A stretch of DNA of 64,000 nucleotides from Actinomadura nitritigenes (GCF_017573545.1 NZ_JAGEOK010000002.1:124001-188000), one strand, 5' to 3'; counted from the stretch's first letter, positions 33,250 through 42,005 are shown. Notes: generated by a model not told the origin, from the letters alone. Program-made: numbers and translations.

Positions 33250-34640
33250 CGGAGGGCTCCTTCGAGAGAGGCGGACTCCCCGTCCCGGATCTCGGGACGG
33301 GCGGGCTTCAGGACGAGGGCGATCAGGCCGCCCGCCACGGTGGCGGCCGCGGCGGCCCACCCGGCGGCGTGCAGGCCGTGCAGGAGGTCGCCCGGGCCGT
33401 TGGCGATCGCGACGAACACCGCCAGCCCGAGGGCGCCGCCGATCTCCTTGGCGCTGCTGGCCAGCCCGGACGCGACGCCCTGCTGGTCCGGCGGGACGCC
33501 CGCGCCGGCGGAGGCGAACAGCGTCACGAACGCGACGCCGCCGAACAGGCCCCAGACGACGCTGCCGGGCAGCAGCGTCCAGAAGCCGCCGCCGGCCGTG
33601 GTGCCGGCGACCATGGCGGCGATGCCCGCGCCCGTACCGGCCGTCGAGACGGCGAGCGTGGTGCGGATCCCCCAGCGTCCGAGCAGCACCGGGGTGGCCT
33701 TGAGCGCGGCGAGCATGCAGACCAGCGTCAGCGGCAGGAACGTCAGCCCCGCCTCCAGCGAGCTGTAGCCGAGGACGGGCTGCAGGTAGGAGGTCAGGAT
33801 GTAGTAGCCGCCGCCGAGCGTGCCCTGGAAGACGGCGATCACGACCATGGTGGTCGCGGGGCCGCGGCCGCGCGCCAGCCGCAGCGGGATGAGCGGGTCG
33901 CGGGTGCGGGCCTCCACCGCGAGCAGCACCGCGAACAGGACGGCGCCGGCGGCCAGCGACCCGGCGGCGCGCGGGGACGCCCATCCGGCGTCCGGGCCGC
34001 TCGCCAGCCCGAACACCAGCAGCGCCGATCCGGCGGTCGCGAGGACCGCGCCCGGCACGTCGAAGGAGCCGGGGGCGCGGGTGGGGTCGGCGGGCAGCAG
34101 CCGCGGCGCCGCGAGGGCGCAGCCGAGCGCCAGCGGCACGTTGACGAAGAACACCCACTCCCAGCCCAGATAGTGGGTCAGCACGCCGCCCAGCAGCGAC
34201 CCGGCGGCGAGGCCCGCGCTGCCCGCCATCCCCCAGGCGCCGAGCGCCCTGTTGCGCGCGGGGCCCTCGGCGAATCCGCGGTAGATGAGGGCGAGCGTCG
34301 CCGGGGTCAGCAGGGCGCCGCCCGCGCCCTGCACCGCGCGGGCGGCGACGAGCGTCCCCGCGCCGGACGCCAGGCCGCCCGCGAGCGAGGCGGCGCCGTA
34401 CAGCGCGAGGCCGGTCACGAACATCCGGCGGGCGCCGAGCCGGTCCACGGCCCGCCCGCCGAACAGCAGGAGCCCGCCGAGCCCGACCGAGTAGGCGCTG
34501 ACCACCCACTGGACGGACGACGGGCCGAAGCCGAGCGCCGACCCGATGCCGGGCAGCGCCACGTACACGATGTTGTAGTCGAGAGCCACGATGAGCTGCG
34601 TCAATGCCAGCAGCACGAGCCGTGGCCGGTGCCCTTCCAT
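33246..34640 (-). CDS. DHA2-type MFS exporter
   Basis: The 464-residue membrane protein begins LVLLALTQLIVALDYNIVYVALPGIG, a DHA2-type helix 1 with the D-x-x-I-V-x-V-A-L-P motif, and has FGGRAVDRLGARR in loop 2-3 and WEWVFFVNVPL near helix 6. Fourteen helices are likely. ATG 34640 has AGGAG 7 bases upstream. It opens the operon with the NTF2-like and SGNH genes and is divergent from a TetR gene, so it is probably an inducible efflux pump controlled by that regulator. Confidence 0.9.
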   Translation of the reverse strand: MEGHRPRLVLLALTQLIVALDYNIVYVALPGIGSALGFGPSSVQWVVSAYSVGLGGLLLFGGRAVDRLGARRMFVTGLALYGAASLAGGLASGAGTLVAARAVQGAGGALLTPATLALIYRGFAEGPARNRALGAWGMAGSAGLAAGSLLGGVLTHYLGWEWVFFVNVPLALGCALAAPRLLPADPTRAPGSFDVPGAVLATAGSALLVFGLASGPDAGWASPRAAGSLAAGAVLFAVLLAVEARTRDPLIPLRLARGRGPATTMVVIAVFQGTLGGGYYILTSYLQPVLGYSSLEAGLTFLPLTLVCMLAALKATPVLLGRWGIRTTLAVSTAGTGAGIAAMVAGTTAGGGFWTLLPGSVVWGLFGGVAFVTLFASAGAGVPPDQQGVASGLASSAKEIGGALGLAVFVAIANGPGDLLHGLHAAGWAAAAATVAGGLIALVLKPARPEIRDGESASLEGALR

Positions 34641-34694
34641 ACCATCTCCTGCATGCCGTTGATTTACTACACGCCGTTCAATTCGAGCACGCCG

Positions 34695-34718
34695 TACAGT
34701 AGTCCAACGCTGTAGAGT
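34695..34718 (+). promoter_or_regulatory. TetR promoter with leaderless start and inverted repeat
   Basis: TAGAGT at 34713-34718 is a -10 hexamer placing the transcript start at about the GTG at 34726. TACAG (34695-34699) and CTGTA (34710-34714) form an inverted repeat overlapping it, suitable for autoregulation of the divergent TetR and MFS genes. Confidence 0.45.
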
Positions 34719-34725
34719 GTCAAGC

Positions 34726-35436
34726 GTGAACGACCCGACCCCGAGCCGCCGCGCCCGGCTGCGCGCGCAGACCAGCGACGAGATCAAGGCGATCGCGCTC
34801 ACGCTGCTCGCGGAGGGCGGCCCGGACGCGATCTCGCTGCGCGCCATCGCCCGCGAGATGGGCATGACGGCCGGCGCGATCTACAGCTACTTCGCCACCC
34901 GCGACGACCTGGTCACGACGCTGATCGGCGACGTGTACGGCGCGGTGGTGGACGCCGCGGAGGCCGCGCGCGACGCCGTCCCCGAGTCCGACCCGGGCGG
35001 CCGGATCCTGGCCTGGGCGCAGGCCGTGCGGGAGTGGGCGGTGGCCAACCCGGAGGGCTTCCGGCTGATCTACGGCGACCCGGTGCCCGGGTACCGGGCG
35101 CCGGACGACGGCCCCGGCAAGGCCGCCGAGCTGCGCGCCTGCACCGGGCTCGTCGGCCTCGTCGCCGCCGCCTGGCCGGCCGCCGCCGCGCTCCAGGCGG
35201 ACGGCCGCGGCTACGCCTGGGACGACTTCGACCCCGGGCTCGTCGGCCACGTCCGGGAGGACTTCCCCGGCCTGCCGCCCGAGGCGCTCGCCCTGACGCT
35301 GCGGGTCTGGGGGAGGATGCACGGGCTGATGGCCCTGGAGATGTACGGGCACCTGCGCCCGCTCGTCCACGACCCGGCCGCCGTCTACCGGGACGAGATG
35401 CGCGACCTGATCGCCTCCCTGGGCCTCACCGCATAA
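34726..35436 (+). CDS. TetR-family regulator with WHG-like domain
   Basis: The 236-residue protein has a TetR helix-turn-helix (ISLRAIAREMGMTAGAIYSYFATRDDL, about 33-58 from the GTG at 34726) and a C-terminal domain with NPEGFRLIYGDPVPGY and LRVWGRMHGLMALEMYGHL, as in the WHG-type TetR ligand domain. An upstream GTG at 34717 would add three residues but overlaps the -10 element. It is divergent from the MFS-NTF2-SGNH operon and is its likely repressor. Confidence 0.9.
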   Translation: MNDPTPSRRARLRAQTSDEIKAIALTLLAEGGPDAISLRAIAREMGMTAGAIYSYFATRDDLVTTLIGDVYGAVVDAAEAARDAVPESDPGGRILAWAQAVREWAVANPEGFRLIYGDPVPGYRAPDDGPGKAAELRACTGLVGLVAAAWPAAAALQADGRGYAWDDFDPGLVGHVREDFPGLPPEALALTLRVWGRMHGLMALEMYGHLRPLVHDPAAVYRDEMRDLIASLGLTA

Positions 35437-35437
35437 A

Positions 35438-35456
35438 CGGGACGCGTATAGTCCCG
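35438..35456. promoter_or_regulatory. Operator palindrome over the Rrf2 -10 element
   Basis: CGGGAC (35438-35443) and GTCCCG (35451-35456) form a perfect inverted repeat around a 7-base spacer that contains most of a TATAGT -10 hexamer (35447-35452). The ATG at 35461 lies 9 bases downstream, so the transcript is probably leaderless and blocked when the site is bound. Confidence 0.6.
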
Positions 35457-35460
35457 GTTC

Positions 35461-35937
35461 ATGCGGATGGGCGAGGGCGTCGAGTGGGGGCTGCACTGCT
35501 GCGTGACGCTCGGCTGGCTGGACGACCGCGCGCCGGTGTCGATCCGGCGCCTGGCCGCCTGGTTCGACCTGCCGCAGGAGTACCTCAAGAAGCGCCTCCA
35601 GCCGCTCGCCCGCGCCGGGATCCTGACCTCCGCCCCCGGCGTGCGCGGCGGCTGGTCGCTCGCCCGACCGCCCGAGAGGATCTCGGTGATGGAGGTCGTC
35701 ACCGCCCTCGAAGGACCGCTCGAGGCGTTCCGCTGCACCGAGATCCGGCAGCGCGGGATCGGCGGCCGTGACGCCGGCGGCGAGTTCGACGCCCCCTGCG
35801 GCATCTCCGGCCTGATGCGCCGCGCCGAACTGGCGTGGCGCCGCGAGCTGGCCGGCACCACCATCGCCGACCTGATGGACCGCGCACCCGACGGCGCCGC
35901 CCGCACCCGGCGCAACTACGGCCGCCTCACCGACTGA
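35461..35937 (+). CDS. Rrf2-family transcriptional regulator
   Basis: The 158-residue protein has the Rrf2 winged helix (VSIRRLAAWFDLPQEYLKKRLQPLARAGILTSAPGVRGGWSLARP) followed by the dimerisation helix (LMRRAELAWRRELAGTTIADL). In NsrR, IscR and RsrR three conserved Cys hold an Fe-S cluster here; this protein has only two in that loop (RCTEIRQ and APCGIS), plus a Cys pair near residue 13. It may be cluster-free or sense thiols. It probably controls itself and the MFS gene downstream through the palindrome over its -10. Confidence 0.87.
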   Translation: MRMGEGVEWGLHCCVTLGWLDDRAPVSIRRLAAWFDLPQEYLKKRLQPLARAGILTSAPGVRGGWSLARPPERISVMEVVTALEGPLEAFRCTEIRQRGIGGRDAGGEFDAPCGISGLMRRAELAWRRELAGTTIADLMDRAPDGAARTRRNYGRLTD

Positions 35938-35990
35938 CCGACCGCGCCGACCGCGCCGACCGACCACCGCACCGACCGACCGCCGCCCGG
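35937..35990. repeat. CGACCG simple repeat
   Basis: A run of imperfect CGACCG/CGCCGACC units fills most of the gap between the Rrf2 stop and the MFS gene. It could form slipped structures or simply be replication slippage. No gene or promoter is visible in it. Confidence 0.6.
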
Positions 35991-36021
35991 CCCGGGCTTC
36001 TCTGGAGAGGAAACAGGGACG

Positions 36022-37227
36022 TTGAATAGCCCGATACATCGACAGGAGCGCGCGCGGCGGGAAACGGCCGCGGGCCCCGCCCCGCGCGGGCTCGGATCGA
36101 CGCTGATCCTCGGGCTCGGCACCTTCGCCGTCGGCACCGACGCCTACGTCGTCGCGGGCTTCCTGCCCGACATGGCGTCCTCGCTGCACGTCTCCGAAGG
36201 CACGGCCGGGCAGTCCGCCACCGCGTTCGCGGTCACCTACGCCGTGCTGTCCCCCGTGCTCGCCACCGTCCTCGCCCGCGTCCCCCGCCGCGCCCTGCTC
36301 GTCGCCGCCCTCGCCGTGCTGGCCGCCGCCAACCTCGGCTCCGCGCTCGCGCCGGACTTCGCGACCCTCATGGTGTCGCGGGTCGTGGCCGCGTCCGGCG
36401 CGGCGGCCTTCACCCCCAACGCCGGAGCGGCCGCCGCCTCGCTCGTCGCCCCCGCGCAGCGCGCCCGCGCCCTCGCCGTCGTCGTCGGCGGCCTCACCGT
36501 CGCCACCGCCCTGGGCGTCCCCCTCGGCAGCCTCGCCGCCCGGACCCTCGACTGGCACGCCGCGCTCGCCCTCGTCGCGGCCCTGTGCGCGGTCGCCGCC
36601 GCGGGCGTGCTCCGCGCGATGCCCGCCCTCCCCGGCGGCCCCCGCATCCCGCTCCGCCGGCGGCTCGCCGCCCTGCGCCACCCCGGCGTCGTCGCCGTCC
36701 TGCCGCTCACCGTCCTCGGCATGGCCGCCGGGTACGGGCTCTACGCCTACGCCGTCCCCATCATGCGGGCCCTCGGCGCCGGCGCGAACGCGGAGCCCTG
36801 GCTGCTGTTCCTCTACGGCGCCGGGGCCGTCGCCGGCAACCTGGCGGCCGGGGCGCGCGTCGACCGCCACGGCCCCGTCCGCGTCCAGGCCGCCGGCTAC
36901 ACCGCCCTCGCCGCGACCCTCGCCCTGCTCACCTGCGCGTCCGCGGCGGGCACGTCCTGGCTCCCGGTCACCGCGCTCCTGATGATCGCCTGGGGCGCCA
37001 CCACCTGGTTCCAGACCCCGGCCCAGCAGGTCCGCCTCATCAACGCCGCCCCGGAGGAGACCGCCGTCGTCGTCGGGCTGAACGCCTCCGCGCTCTACGC
37101 CGGCATCGGGGCAGGCACCGTCCTCGGAGGCGTCCTCCTCCCCCACGGCGCCACGGCGGCCCTCGCCGCCTGCACCGCGCTGGCCGCCCTCTGCCTCCTC
37201 CACCTCTTCCTCACCCGCCGCCACTGA
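36022..37227 (+). CDS. DHA1-type MFS exporter
   Basis: The 401-residue membrane protein has about 12 helices and the DHA1 arabinose-efflux/chloramphenicol-exporter look: TFAVGTDAYVVAGFLPDMA in helix 1 and ASGAAAFTPNAGAAAASLVAPAQRARALAVVVGG. It is typical of antibiotic or sugar exporters of the Cmx/AraJ type. The start is TTG at 36022 with GAGAGGAAACAGGGA upstream. It is 84 bases after the Rrf2 gene and probably belongs to the same transcript, so Rrf2 may control it. Confidence 0.85.
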   Translation: MNSPIHRQERARRETAAGPAPRGLGSTLILGLGTFAVGTDAYVVAGFLPDMASSLHVSEGTAGQSATAFAVTYAVLSPVLATVLARVPRRALLVAALAVLAAANLGSALAPDFATLMVSRVVAASGAAAFTPNAGAAAASLVAPAQRARALAVVVGGLTVATALGVPLGSLAARTLDWHAALALVAALCAVAAAGVLRAMPALPGGPRIPLRRRLAALRHPGVVAVLPLTVLGMAAGYGLYAYAVPIMRALGAGANAEPWLLFLYGAGAVAGNLAAGARVDRHGPVRVQAAGYTALAATLALLTCASAAGTSWLPVTALLMIAWGATTWFQTPAQQVRLINAAPEETAVVVGLNASALYAGIGAGTVLGGVLLPHGATAALAACTALAALCLLHLFLTRRH

Positions 37228-37236
37228 CCTGGTCGC

Positions 37237-37692
37237 TCACGGCCGGCGGAGGGCGGAACGCCTCTCGTAGCGCCGGCGGGCCCGGCCGTGCGCCGTGCGG
37301 AGCAGCTCCCGCACCGCCGCCCCGCTCGCCGGCCCGGGATTCACCACGGCGAGCCAGCCCGCGTCCGCGTAGACGGGGTGCGCTCGCAGGACGTCCGCCG
37401 CGGCCGGATCGCCGGGGCCCTGCGCCGTCCACCGCGCGAAGGCGTCCTTCCCTGCGGCGATGTTCAGCCGGAACGCGCCGGGCCGGTCCAGCCGCGACCC
37501 CTCGTCCCCCGGGTAGTCCTTCGTCACGATCGTCGCGAACGGCTGCGTCGTCGTCGGGACGGCCCCGTCCGGCGCGTAGTAGAAGAACGCGTCGCCCCAC
37601 GCGATCTCGGGCGAGCCGTCGTCCGGCCCGGGTTCGAGGACCAGCACGCCTCCGAGGCCGCGCACGAACCCGATGATCTCCTCGATGCTCAT
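37237..37692 (-). CDS. DUF6194-like protein
   Basis: The 151-residue protein begins MSIEEIIGFVRGLGGVLVLE and has PEIAWGDAFFYYAPDGAVP, FATIVTKDYPGD, then FRLNIAAGKDAF and HPVYADAGWLAVVNPGP. This is the pattern of the actinobacterial DUF6194 family, which looks like a MmcQ/YjbR-type small fold. No enzymatic role is known. An in-frame ATG at 37713 would add seven residues. It is divergent from the tandem-MerR regulator and may be its target. Confidence 0.72.
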   Translation of the reverse strand: MSIEEIIGFVRGLGGVLVLEPGPDDGSPEIAWGDAFFYYAPDGAVPTTTQPFATIVTKDYPGDEGSRLDRPGAFRLNIAAGKDAFARWTAQGPGDPAAADVLRAHPVYADAGWLAVVNPGPASGAAVRELLRTAHGRARRRYERRSALRRP

Positions 37693-37755
37693 GTGTTCTA
37701 GCGTTCCATTCATGTGCTTGTGGAGACTTCGGCGCGGAGAGCACGAGGCCGGGGC

Positions 37756-38478
37756 GTGAGAAGTCGCAACTCGTTACGCACGGTGGACGTCGCCCGCCGC
37801 GCGGGATGCTCCGTCCAGCAGGTGCGCAACCTCGAACGCGACGGCGTGCTCCCGCCCGCGTCGCGCACCGCCTCGGGCTACCGGCGCTACACCGAGACCC
37901 ACGTCCGGTCCGCGCTCGCCTACCGGGCCCTCGCCGCCGCCACGGGCCCCGTCGAGGCCAAGACGATCATGCGTGCGGCGCACGCCGGCCCCCGCTCCGG
38001 CCTGCTCGCCCTGCTGGACGCCGCGCACGCCCGCCTCGACGCCGAGCGCCGGGACCTCGCCCTCGCCCGGGACGCCGCCGAGGCGATCACGGCCGAGCCC
38101 ATCCGCGACGTCCGCCCGTCCGACGCGATGACCGTGTCCGAGCTGGCCGCCGCCCTCGGCGTCCGCACGTCCACCCTGCGCCACTGGGACGCCGAGGGCC
38201 TCGTCGTCCCCGCCCGCACCGGCCCGCGCGGCGCGCGCAGGTACGCGCCCGCCGACGTCCGGGACGCACGGATCGTCCACCAGCTCCGCCTGGCCGGCCA
38301 CCGCATCGCCCCGCTCCGCGCCCTCATGCCGGAACTGCGCCGCGCCCGGCGCCGCGCCGACCTGGCGGCCGCCTTCGACGCCCGCGCCGCGGCCATCGAC
38401 GCCCGCTCCGGGGCCCTCCTCGAAGCCGCCGCCGCGCTGGCCGCACTGCTCTCGCCCGAGGAGGGGCGGCCGGTGTGA
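37756..38478 (+). CDS. Tandem MerR-domain regulator (TioE-like)
   Basis: The 240-residue protein has two MerR-type winged helix-turn-helix domains. One is at the N-terminus (VDVARRAGCSVQQVRNLERDGVLPPASRT, YRRYTETHV) and the second near residue 125 (VSELAAALGVRTSTLRHWDAEGLV, RRYAPADVRDA), separated by a helical linker. This resembles the TioE group of regulators. One chain may therefore bind a full operator as a monomer. GTG 37756 is chosen; GTG 37714 is possible. It is divergent from the DUF6194 gene. Confidence 0.83.
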   Translation: MRSRNSLRTVDVARRAGCSVQQVRNLERDGVLPPASRTASGYRRYTETHVRSALAYRALAAATGPVEAKTIMRAAHAGPRSGLLALLDAAHARLDAERRDLALARDAAEAITAEPIRDVRPSDAMTVSELAAALGVRTSTLRHWDAEGLVVPARTGPRGARRYAPADVRDARIVHQLRLAGHRIAPLRALMPELRRARRRADLAAAFDARAAAIDARSGALLEAAAALAALLSPEEGRPV

Positions 38479-38519
38479 CCGGCGCCCGCCTCAGGCCCCG
38501 CGACCGGGGCTGATACCGC

Positions 38520-39323
38520 CTAACGCGCCCCGGTGAAGGTCGCGCGGGCGGCGGAGAGGACCGTGGTGCCGTCCACGGACGCTTCGAAGGCCGTCGCGTC
38601 GCCGGCCTTCCACGCCTCGACGGCGAGCTCGTCGCCGGGGAAGACCGGGGAGGCGAAGCGGGCTTCGAGTTCCTCCAGGTCGGCGGGGTGGGCGCCGACG
38701 GCGGCGGCCAGCGGCAGGGTCACGGCGGCCAGGGTGCACAGGCCGTGCATGAAGGGGCGCGGCATGCCCGCGGCCTTCGCCGCCTCCGGGTCGATGTGCA
38801 TGTGGTGGCGGTCGCCCAGCAGGCGGTAGAGGGCCGCCTGGTCCGGATCCGTCCGGACGGGCAGGGAGAGGTCCGGCGCCGTGGACGGGCGGGCCCGCGC
38901 CGACGGGCCCCGCTCGCCGCCGAAGCCGCCGGAGCCGGGGGCGAACAGCGACCAGGTCGCCTCGAAGTACTCGCTGGCCACGGTGACGTCGAAGACGGCG
39001 GCGCGGCCCTTGTCCCAGACGCCGGAGACGTGCGCGGACATCTCGACGGCGCCCGAGCGCGGGAGGGGCGCGAGGGCGCGGAGCCGCTGCGTCCCGTGCA
39101 CCGCCGTCCGGACGTCGAAGGCGCCCGCGGAGCCGAGCGCGTCGGGCGCCCACTGCGCGAGGGTCAGCGCGAACGTCGGCAGGACCCGCAGCCTCTCCTC
39201 GAAGACGAGGTCGAGGTCGGTGGCGTGCGCGCCGACCGCGAGCGCGTAGAGGATGGGGCGCGTCTCGTCGTAGGAGACGGTGCGGGTGCCGAGGGCGCGG
39301 CCCTTCCAGTCGCCGGCGTTCAC
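38520..39323 (-). CDS. MaoC-type double-hotdog enoyl-CoA hydratase (ChsH3/Hsd4B-like)
   Basis: The 267-residue protein has a degenerate N-terminal hotdog and a C-terminal MaoC hotdog with the hydratase-2 motif DRHHMHIDPEAAKAAGMPRPFMHGL. It resembles Hsd4B/ChsH3 of the mycobacterial sterol cluster (about 280 residues), which hydrates steroid enoyl-CoA side chains. The usual Asp-x-Asn is DRH here, with His as general base. GTG 39323 overlaps the Ltp2-like stop by 4 bases. It is the last gene of the long minus-strand steroid operon. Confidence 0.82.
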   Translation of the reverse strand: MNAGDWKGRALGTRTVSYDETRPILYALAVGAHATDLDLVFEERLRVLPTFALTLAQWAPDALGSAGAFDVRTAVHGTQRLRALAPLPRSGAVEMSAHVSGVWDKGRAAVFDVTVASEYFEATWSLFAPGSGGFGGERGPSARARPSTAPDLSLPVRTDPDQAALYRLLGDRHHMHIDPEAAKAAGMPRPFMHGLCTLAAVTLPLAAAVGAHPADLEELEARFASPVFPGDELAVEAWKAGDATAFEASVDGTTVLSAARATFTGAR

Positions 39324-40495
39324 TGGTCCGCTCCGAGGACCAGGCCGCTGGTCGGGACGCCGGTTCCGGCGGTGACCAGGACGTTGTGGACGTCGCCCGG
39401 CTGGTTCACCGACGTGCCGCGCACCAGGCGGACGGCCTCGGCGATGCCGTTCATGCCGTGGATGTAGGCCTCGCCGAGCTGGCCGCCGTGGGTGTTGAAC
39501 GGCAGGCGGCCGGTGAGCGAGAGGTTGCCGTCGGCGATGAAGTCCTTGGCCTCGCCCCTGGCGCAGAAGCCGAGCTCCTCCAGCTGCGGCAGGACGAGCG
39601 GCGTGAAGTGGTCGTAGAGGATCGCGGCCTGGATGTCGGCGGGCGTCAGGCGCGACTGGGCGTAGAGCTGGCGTCCGACGAGCCCCATCTCGGGGATGCC
39701 GGAGATCTCGGAGCGGTAGTAGCTCGTCATCATGTGCTGGTCGTTGCCCGAGCCCTGCGCGGCGCCCCAGATGAGCGCGGGACGGTGCGGGAGGTCGCGG
39801 GCGCGCTGCGCGGACACGATGACGAGGGCCTGGCCGCCGTCGCTCTCCTGGCAGCAGTCCAGCAGGTGGAGGGGTTCGGCGATCCAGCGGGACGCCTGGT
39901 GCTCCTCGAGGGTGATGGGCCGCCCGTGGAACCACGCCTTGGGGTTGGTGGCGGCGTGCGCGCGGTCGACGACGGCGACGCGGCCGAAGTCCTCGCTGGT
40001 CGCGCCGTACTCGTGCATGTAGCGGGTGGCGAACATGGCGACCCACTGGGCCGGGGTCGACAGCCCGAAGGGGGTCATCCACGAGTAGGCGGCGCGGTCG
40101 GCGCTGACTTCCATCGGCCGGTTCGCCTGGCCGAGGCCGTAGCGCTCGCCGGACCGCTCGTTGAACGCGCGGTAGCAGACGACGACGTCGGCGACACCGG
40201 TCGCGACGGCCATCGCGGCCTGCTGGACGGTGCCGCAGGCGGCGCCGCCGCCGTACCCGACGCGGGAGAAGAACGTCAGCTCGCCGATGCCGAGGTTGCG
40301 GGCGATGTGGATCTCGCTGCTGGTGTCGGCGGTGAAGGTGACCAGGCCGTCGACGTCGGACGGTTCGAGCCCCGCGTCGGTGATGGCGGCGAGGACGGCC
40401 TCGCAGGCGAGCCGGAGCTCGCTGCGCCCGGACTCCTTGGAGAACTCAGTGGCGCCGATGCCGGCGATCGCGGCGGCGCCGGGCAGGACGCTCAC
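39320..40495 (-). CDS. ltp2: Ltp2-like thiolase-fold steroid aldolase
   Basis: The 391-residue protein is a lipid-transfer/SCP-x-type thiolase-fold enzyme (GIGATEFSKESGRSELRLACEAV, GGAACGTVQQAAMAVATG, NTHGGQLGEAYIHGMNG). In mycobacteria Ltp2 acts with the DUF35 domain of ChsH2 to remove the last side-chain carbons from 17-hydroxy-steroid propionyl-CoA by retro-aldol cleavage. The ChsH2-like gene is three genes upstream in the same operon, which supports that role. GTG 40495 overlaps the preceding stop by 4 bases. Confidence 0.85.
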   Translation of the reverse strand: MSVLPGAAAIAGIGATEFSKESGRSELRLACEAVLAAITDAGLEPSDVDGLVTFTADTSSEIHIARNLGIGELTFFSRVGYGGGAACGTVQQAAMAVATGVADVVVCYRAFNERSGERYGLGQANRPMEVSADRAAYSWMTPFGLSTPAQWVAMFATRYMHEYGATSEDFGRVAVVDRAHAATNPKAWFHGRPITLEEHQASRWIAEPLHLLDCCQESDGGQALVIVSAQRARDLPHRPALIWGAAQGSGNDQHMMTSYYRSEISGIPEMGLVGRQLYAQSRLTPADIQAAILYDHFTPLVLPQLEELGFCARGEAKDFIADGNLSLTGRLPFNTHGGQLGEAYIHGMNGIAEAVRLVRGTSVNQPGDVHNVLVTAGTGVPTSGLVLGADQ

Positions 40496-40938
40496 GCGGC
40501 ACCTCCCCGCTCCCGAGCGGCGGGAAGCTGGACGACGACGGTCCCGGTGACGTGGGGGCCGATCGCGTTGACGCCGCGCACGGCGATCTCGACGCGGTGG
40601 CCGTCGTCGTGCTTGGCGGAGACGGTGCCGGTGAGGACCATGGTGTCGCCCGGGTAGTTGGGGGCGCCGAGCCGGATCCTGATCGCCTTGACCCGGGCGG
40701 CGGGTCCCGCCCACGAGGTGACGTACCGGTCGACGAGCCCGTTGGTGGTGAGGATGTTCATGAAGACGTCCTTGGAGCCGCGCTCCTCGGCGAGCGCCGG
40801 ATCGTGGTGGACGTCCTGGTAGTCGCGGCTCGCCAGGGCGGTCGCGACGATCATCGTGCGGGTCAGCGGGATCGGCAGCTCGGGGAGCTCCTCCCCGACG
40901 GCGACCTCGGCGTAAGCGCGGCTCACGGTCCGGCTCAC
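40492..40938 (-). CDS. chsH1: ChsH1-like MaoC hydratase subunit
   Basis: The 148-residue protein is a single MaoC hotdog with the catalytic segment SRDYQDVHHDPALAEERGSKDVFMNILTTNGLVDRYVTSW. In mycobacteria ChsH1 forms a heterotetramer with the MaoC half of ChsH2 and hydrates the C17 three-carbon enoyl-CoA side chain. Its partner-like gene lies two genes upstream. GTG 40938 overlaps the FadE28-like stop; a second GTG at 40926 is possible. Both ends overlap neighbours by 4 bases. Confidence 0.85.
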   Translation of the reverse strand: MSRTVSRAYAEVAVGEELPELPIPLTRTMIVATALASRDYQDVHHDPALAEERGSKDVFMNILTTNGLVDRYVTSWAGPAARVKAIRIRLGAPNYPGDTMVLTGTVSAKHDDGHRVEIAVRGVNAIGPHVTGTVVVQLPAARERGGAA

Positions 40939-42005
40939 AGGGCGGCGCCCAGGGCCTCGAGATCGGCGGACGCGCCGCCGAGCATCCCGGAGATCTGCTT
41001 GCCCCACAGGAAGTGCCGGTGGACGGGGTAGTCGACGTCGACGCCGATGCCGCCGTGCAGGTGCTGGACGCGGTGGACGACGTTGAGCCCGCCCTCGTCC
41101 GACCACCACTTGGCGACCAGGACGGCGGTGTCGGCGTCCTCGCCGGCGGCGATCAGCGAGGCGGCGTGCCACACGGCGACGCGCAGCGCGTCGATCTCGA
41201 TGTAGCAGTCGGCGAGCTGGTGCTGCGCGGCCTGGAAGGTGCCGAGCGGGCGGCCGAACTGCTCACGTGTGGACAGGTAGTCGGCGGCGAGCCGGAGCGC
41301 GCCGTCGGCCACGCCGGTCTGGACGGCGGCGAGCGCGACGCGCGACAGCCGCAGCGCGGTGCCGAGGGATCCGGCGGGGAGCTGCTGCGCGGGCGCGCCG
41401 TCGAGGGTCAGGGTGGCGGCGCCGTCGTGCGCGGTGGTGTCGACGTGCTCCCAGCTCACCCCGTCGACGCCGGTGCCGAGGAGGAACAGGCCAGGACCGC
41501 CGGGGGTGCGGGCGGCGACGAGCATGAAGTCGGCGCCGCCGGCGTAGGGGACGGCGGCCTTCGTGCCGGTGAGCCGCCATCCGTCGCCGTCGCGGGCGGC
41601 CTCGCAGCGCGGCTGCGCCGGGTCGGCGGGCGCGAACTCCTCCAGCGCGAGCGTCAGCCGGGCCGTCCCGTCGACGACGCCGGTCACCAGCAGGCCGGAC
41701 GTGTTGTGCGCGGCCAGGGTGAGCCCGGCGGCGAGCGACGGCCAGAGCGGGACGGGCGCGACGGCCCGGCCCTGCTCCTCCAGCAGGACGCACAGCGCCG
41801 CGACGCCGAGGCCGGCGCCGCCCGCGTCCTCGGGCAGCGCGACGCCGAGCAGCCCGGCGGACGCGAGCTCGGCCCAGAGCGCCTGGTCGGTGCCGGTGCC
41901 GGACCGCTCGGCGGCGCGGATCCGCTCCTGCGTGGCGTGGTCGGTGAAGATCTGCCGGGCCAGGTCCCTGACCGCTTCCAGCTCCTCGCCAAGGGTGAAG
42001 TCCAT
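40935..42005 (-). CDS. fadE28: FadE28-like acyl-CoA dehydrogenase subunit
   Basis: The 356-residue protein has an acyl-CoA dehydrogenase N-terminal helical domain (LPEDAGGAGLGVAALCVLLEEQGRAVAP), a reduced middle domain and the C-terminal STREQFGRPLGTFQAAQHQLADC and LHGGIGVDVDYPVHRHF motifs. It fits the short chain of the FadE28-FadE29 alpha2-beta2 dehydrogenase for the three-carbon steroid side chain. The ATG overlaps the ChsH2-like stop by one base (TGATG). In Mycobacterium the fadE28 gene is first in the operon; here it lies between chsH2 and chsH1. Confidence 0.84.
   Translation of the reverse strand: MDFTLGEELEAVRDLARQIFTDHATQERIRAAERSGTGTDQALWAELASAGLLGVALPEDAGGAGLGVAALCVLLEEQGRAVAPVPLWPSLAAGLTLAAHNTSGLLVTGVVDGTARLTLALEEFAPADPAQPRCEAARDGDGWRLTGTKAAVPYAGGADFMLVAARTPGGPGLFLLGTGVDGVSWEHVDTTAHDGAATLTLDGAPAQQLPAGSLGTALRLSRVALAAVQTGVADGALRLAADYLSTREQFGRPLGTFQAAQHQLADCYIEIDALRVAVWHAASLIAAGEDADTAVLVAKWWSDEGGLNVVHRVQHLHGGIGVDVDYPVHRHFLWGKQISGMLGGASADLEALGAAL

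Noticed and set aside
30000..38000. A secondary-metabolite cluster because of three exporters and two regulators
   Set aside because: No PKS, NRPS, terpene or other biosynthetic core enzyme is present; the exporters look like independent resistance units.
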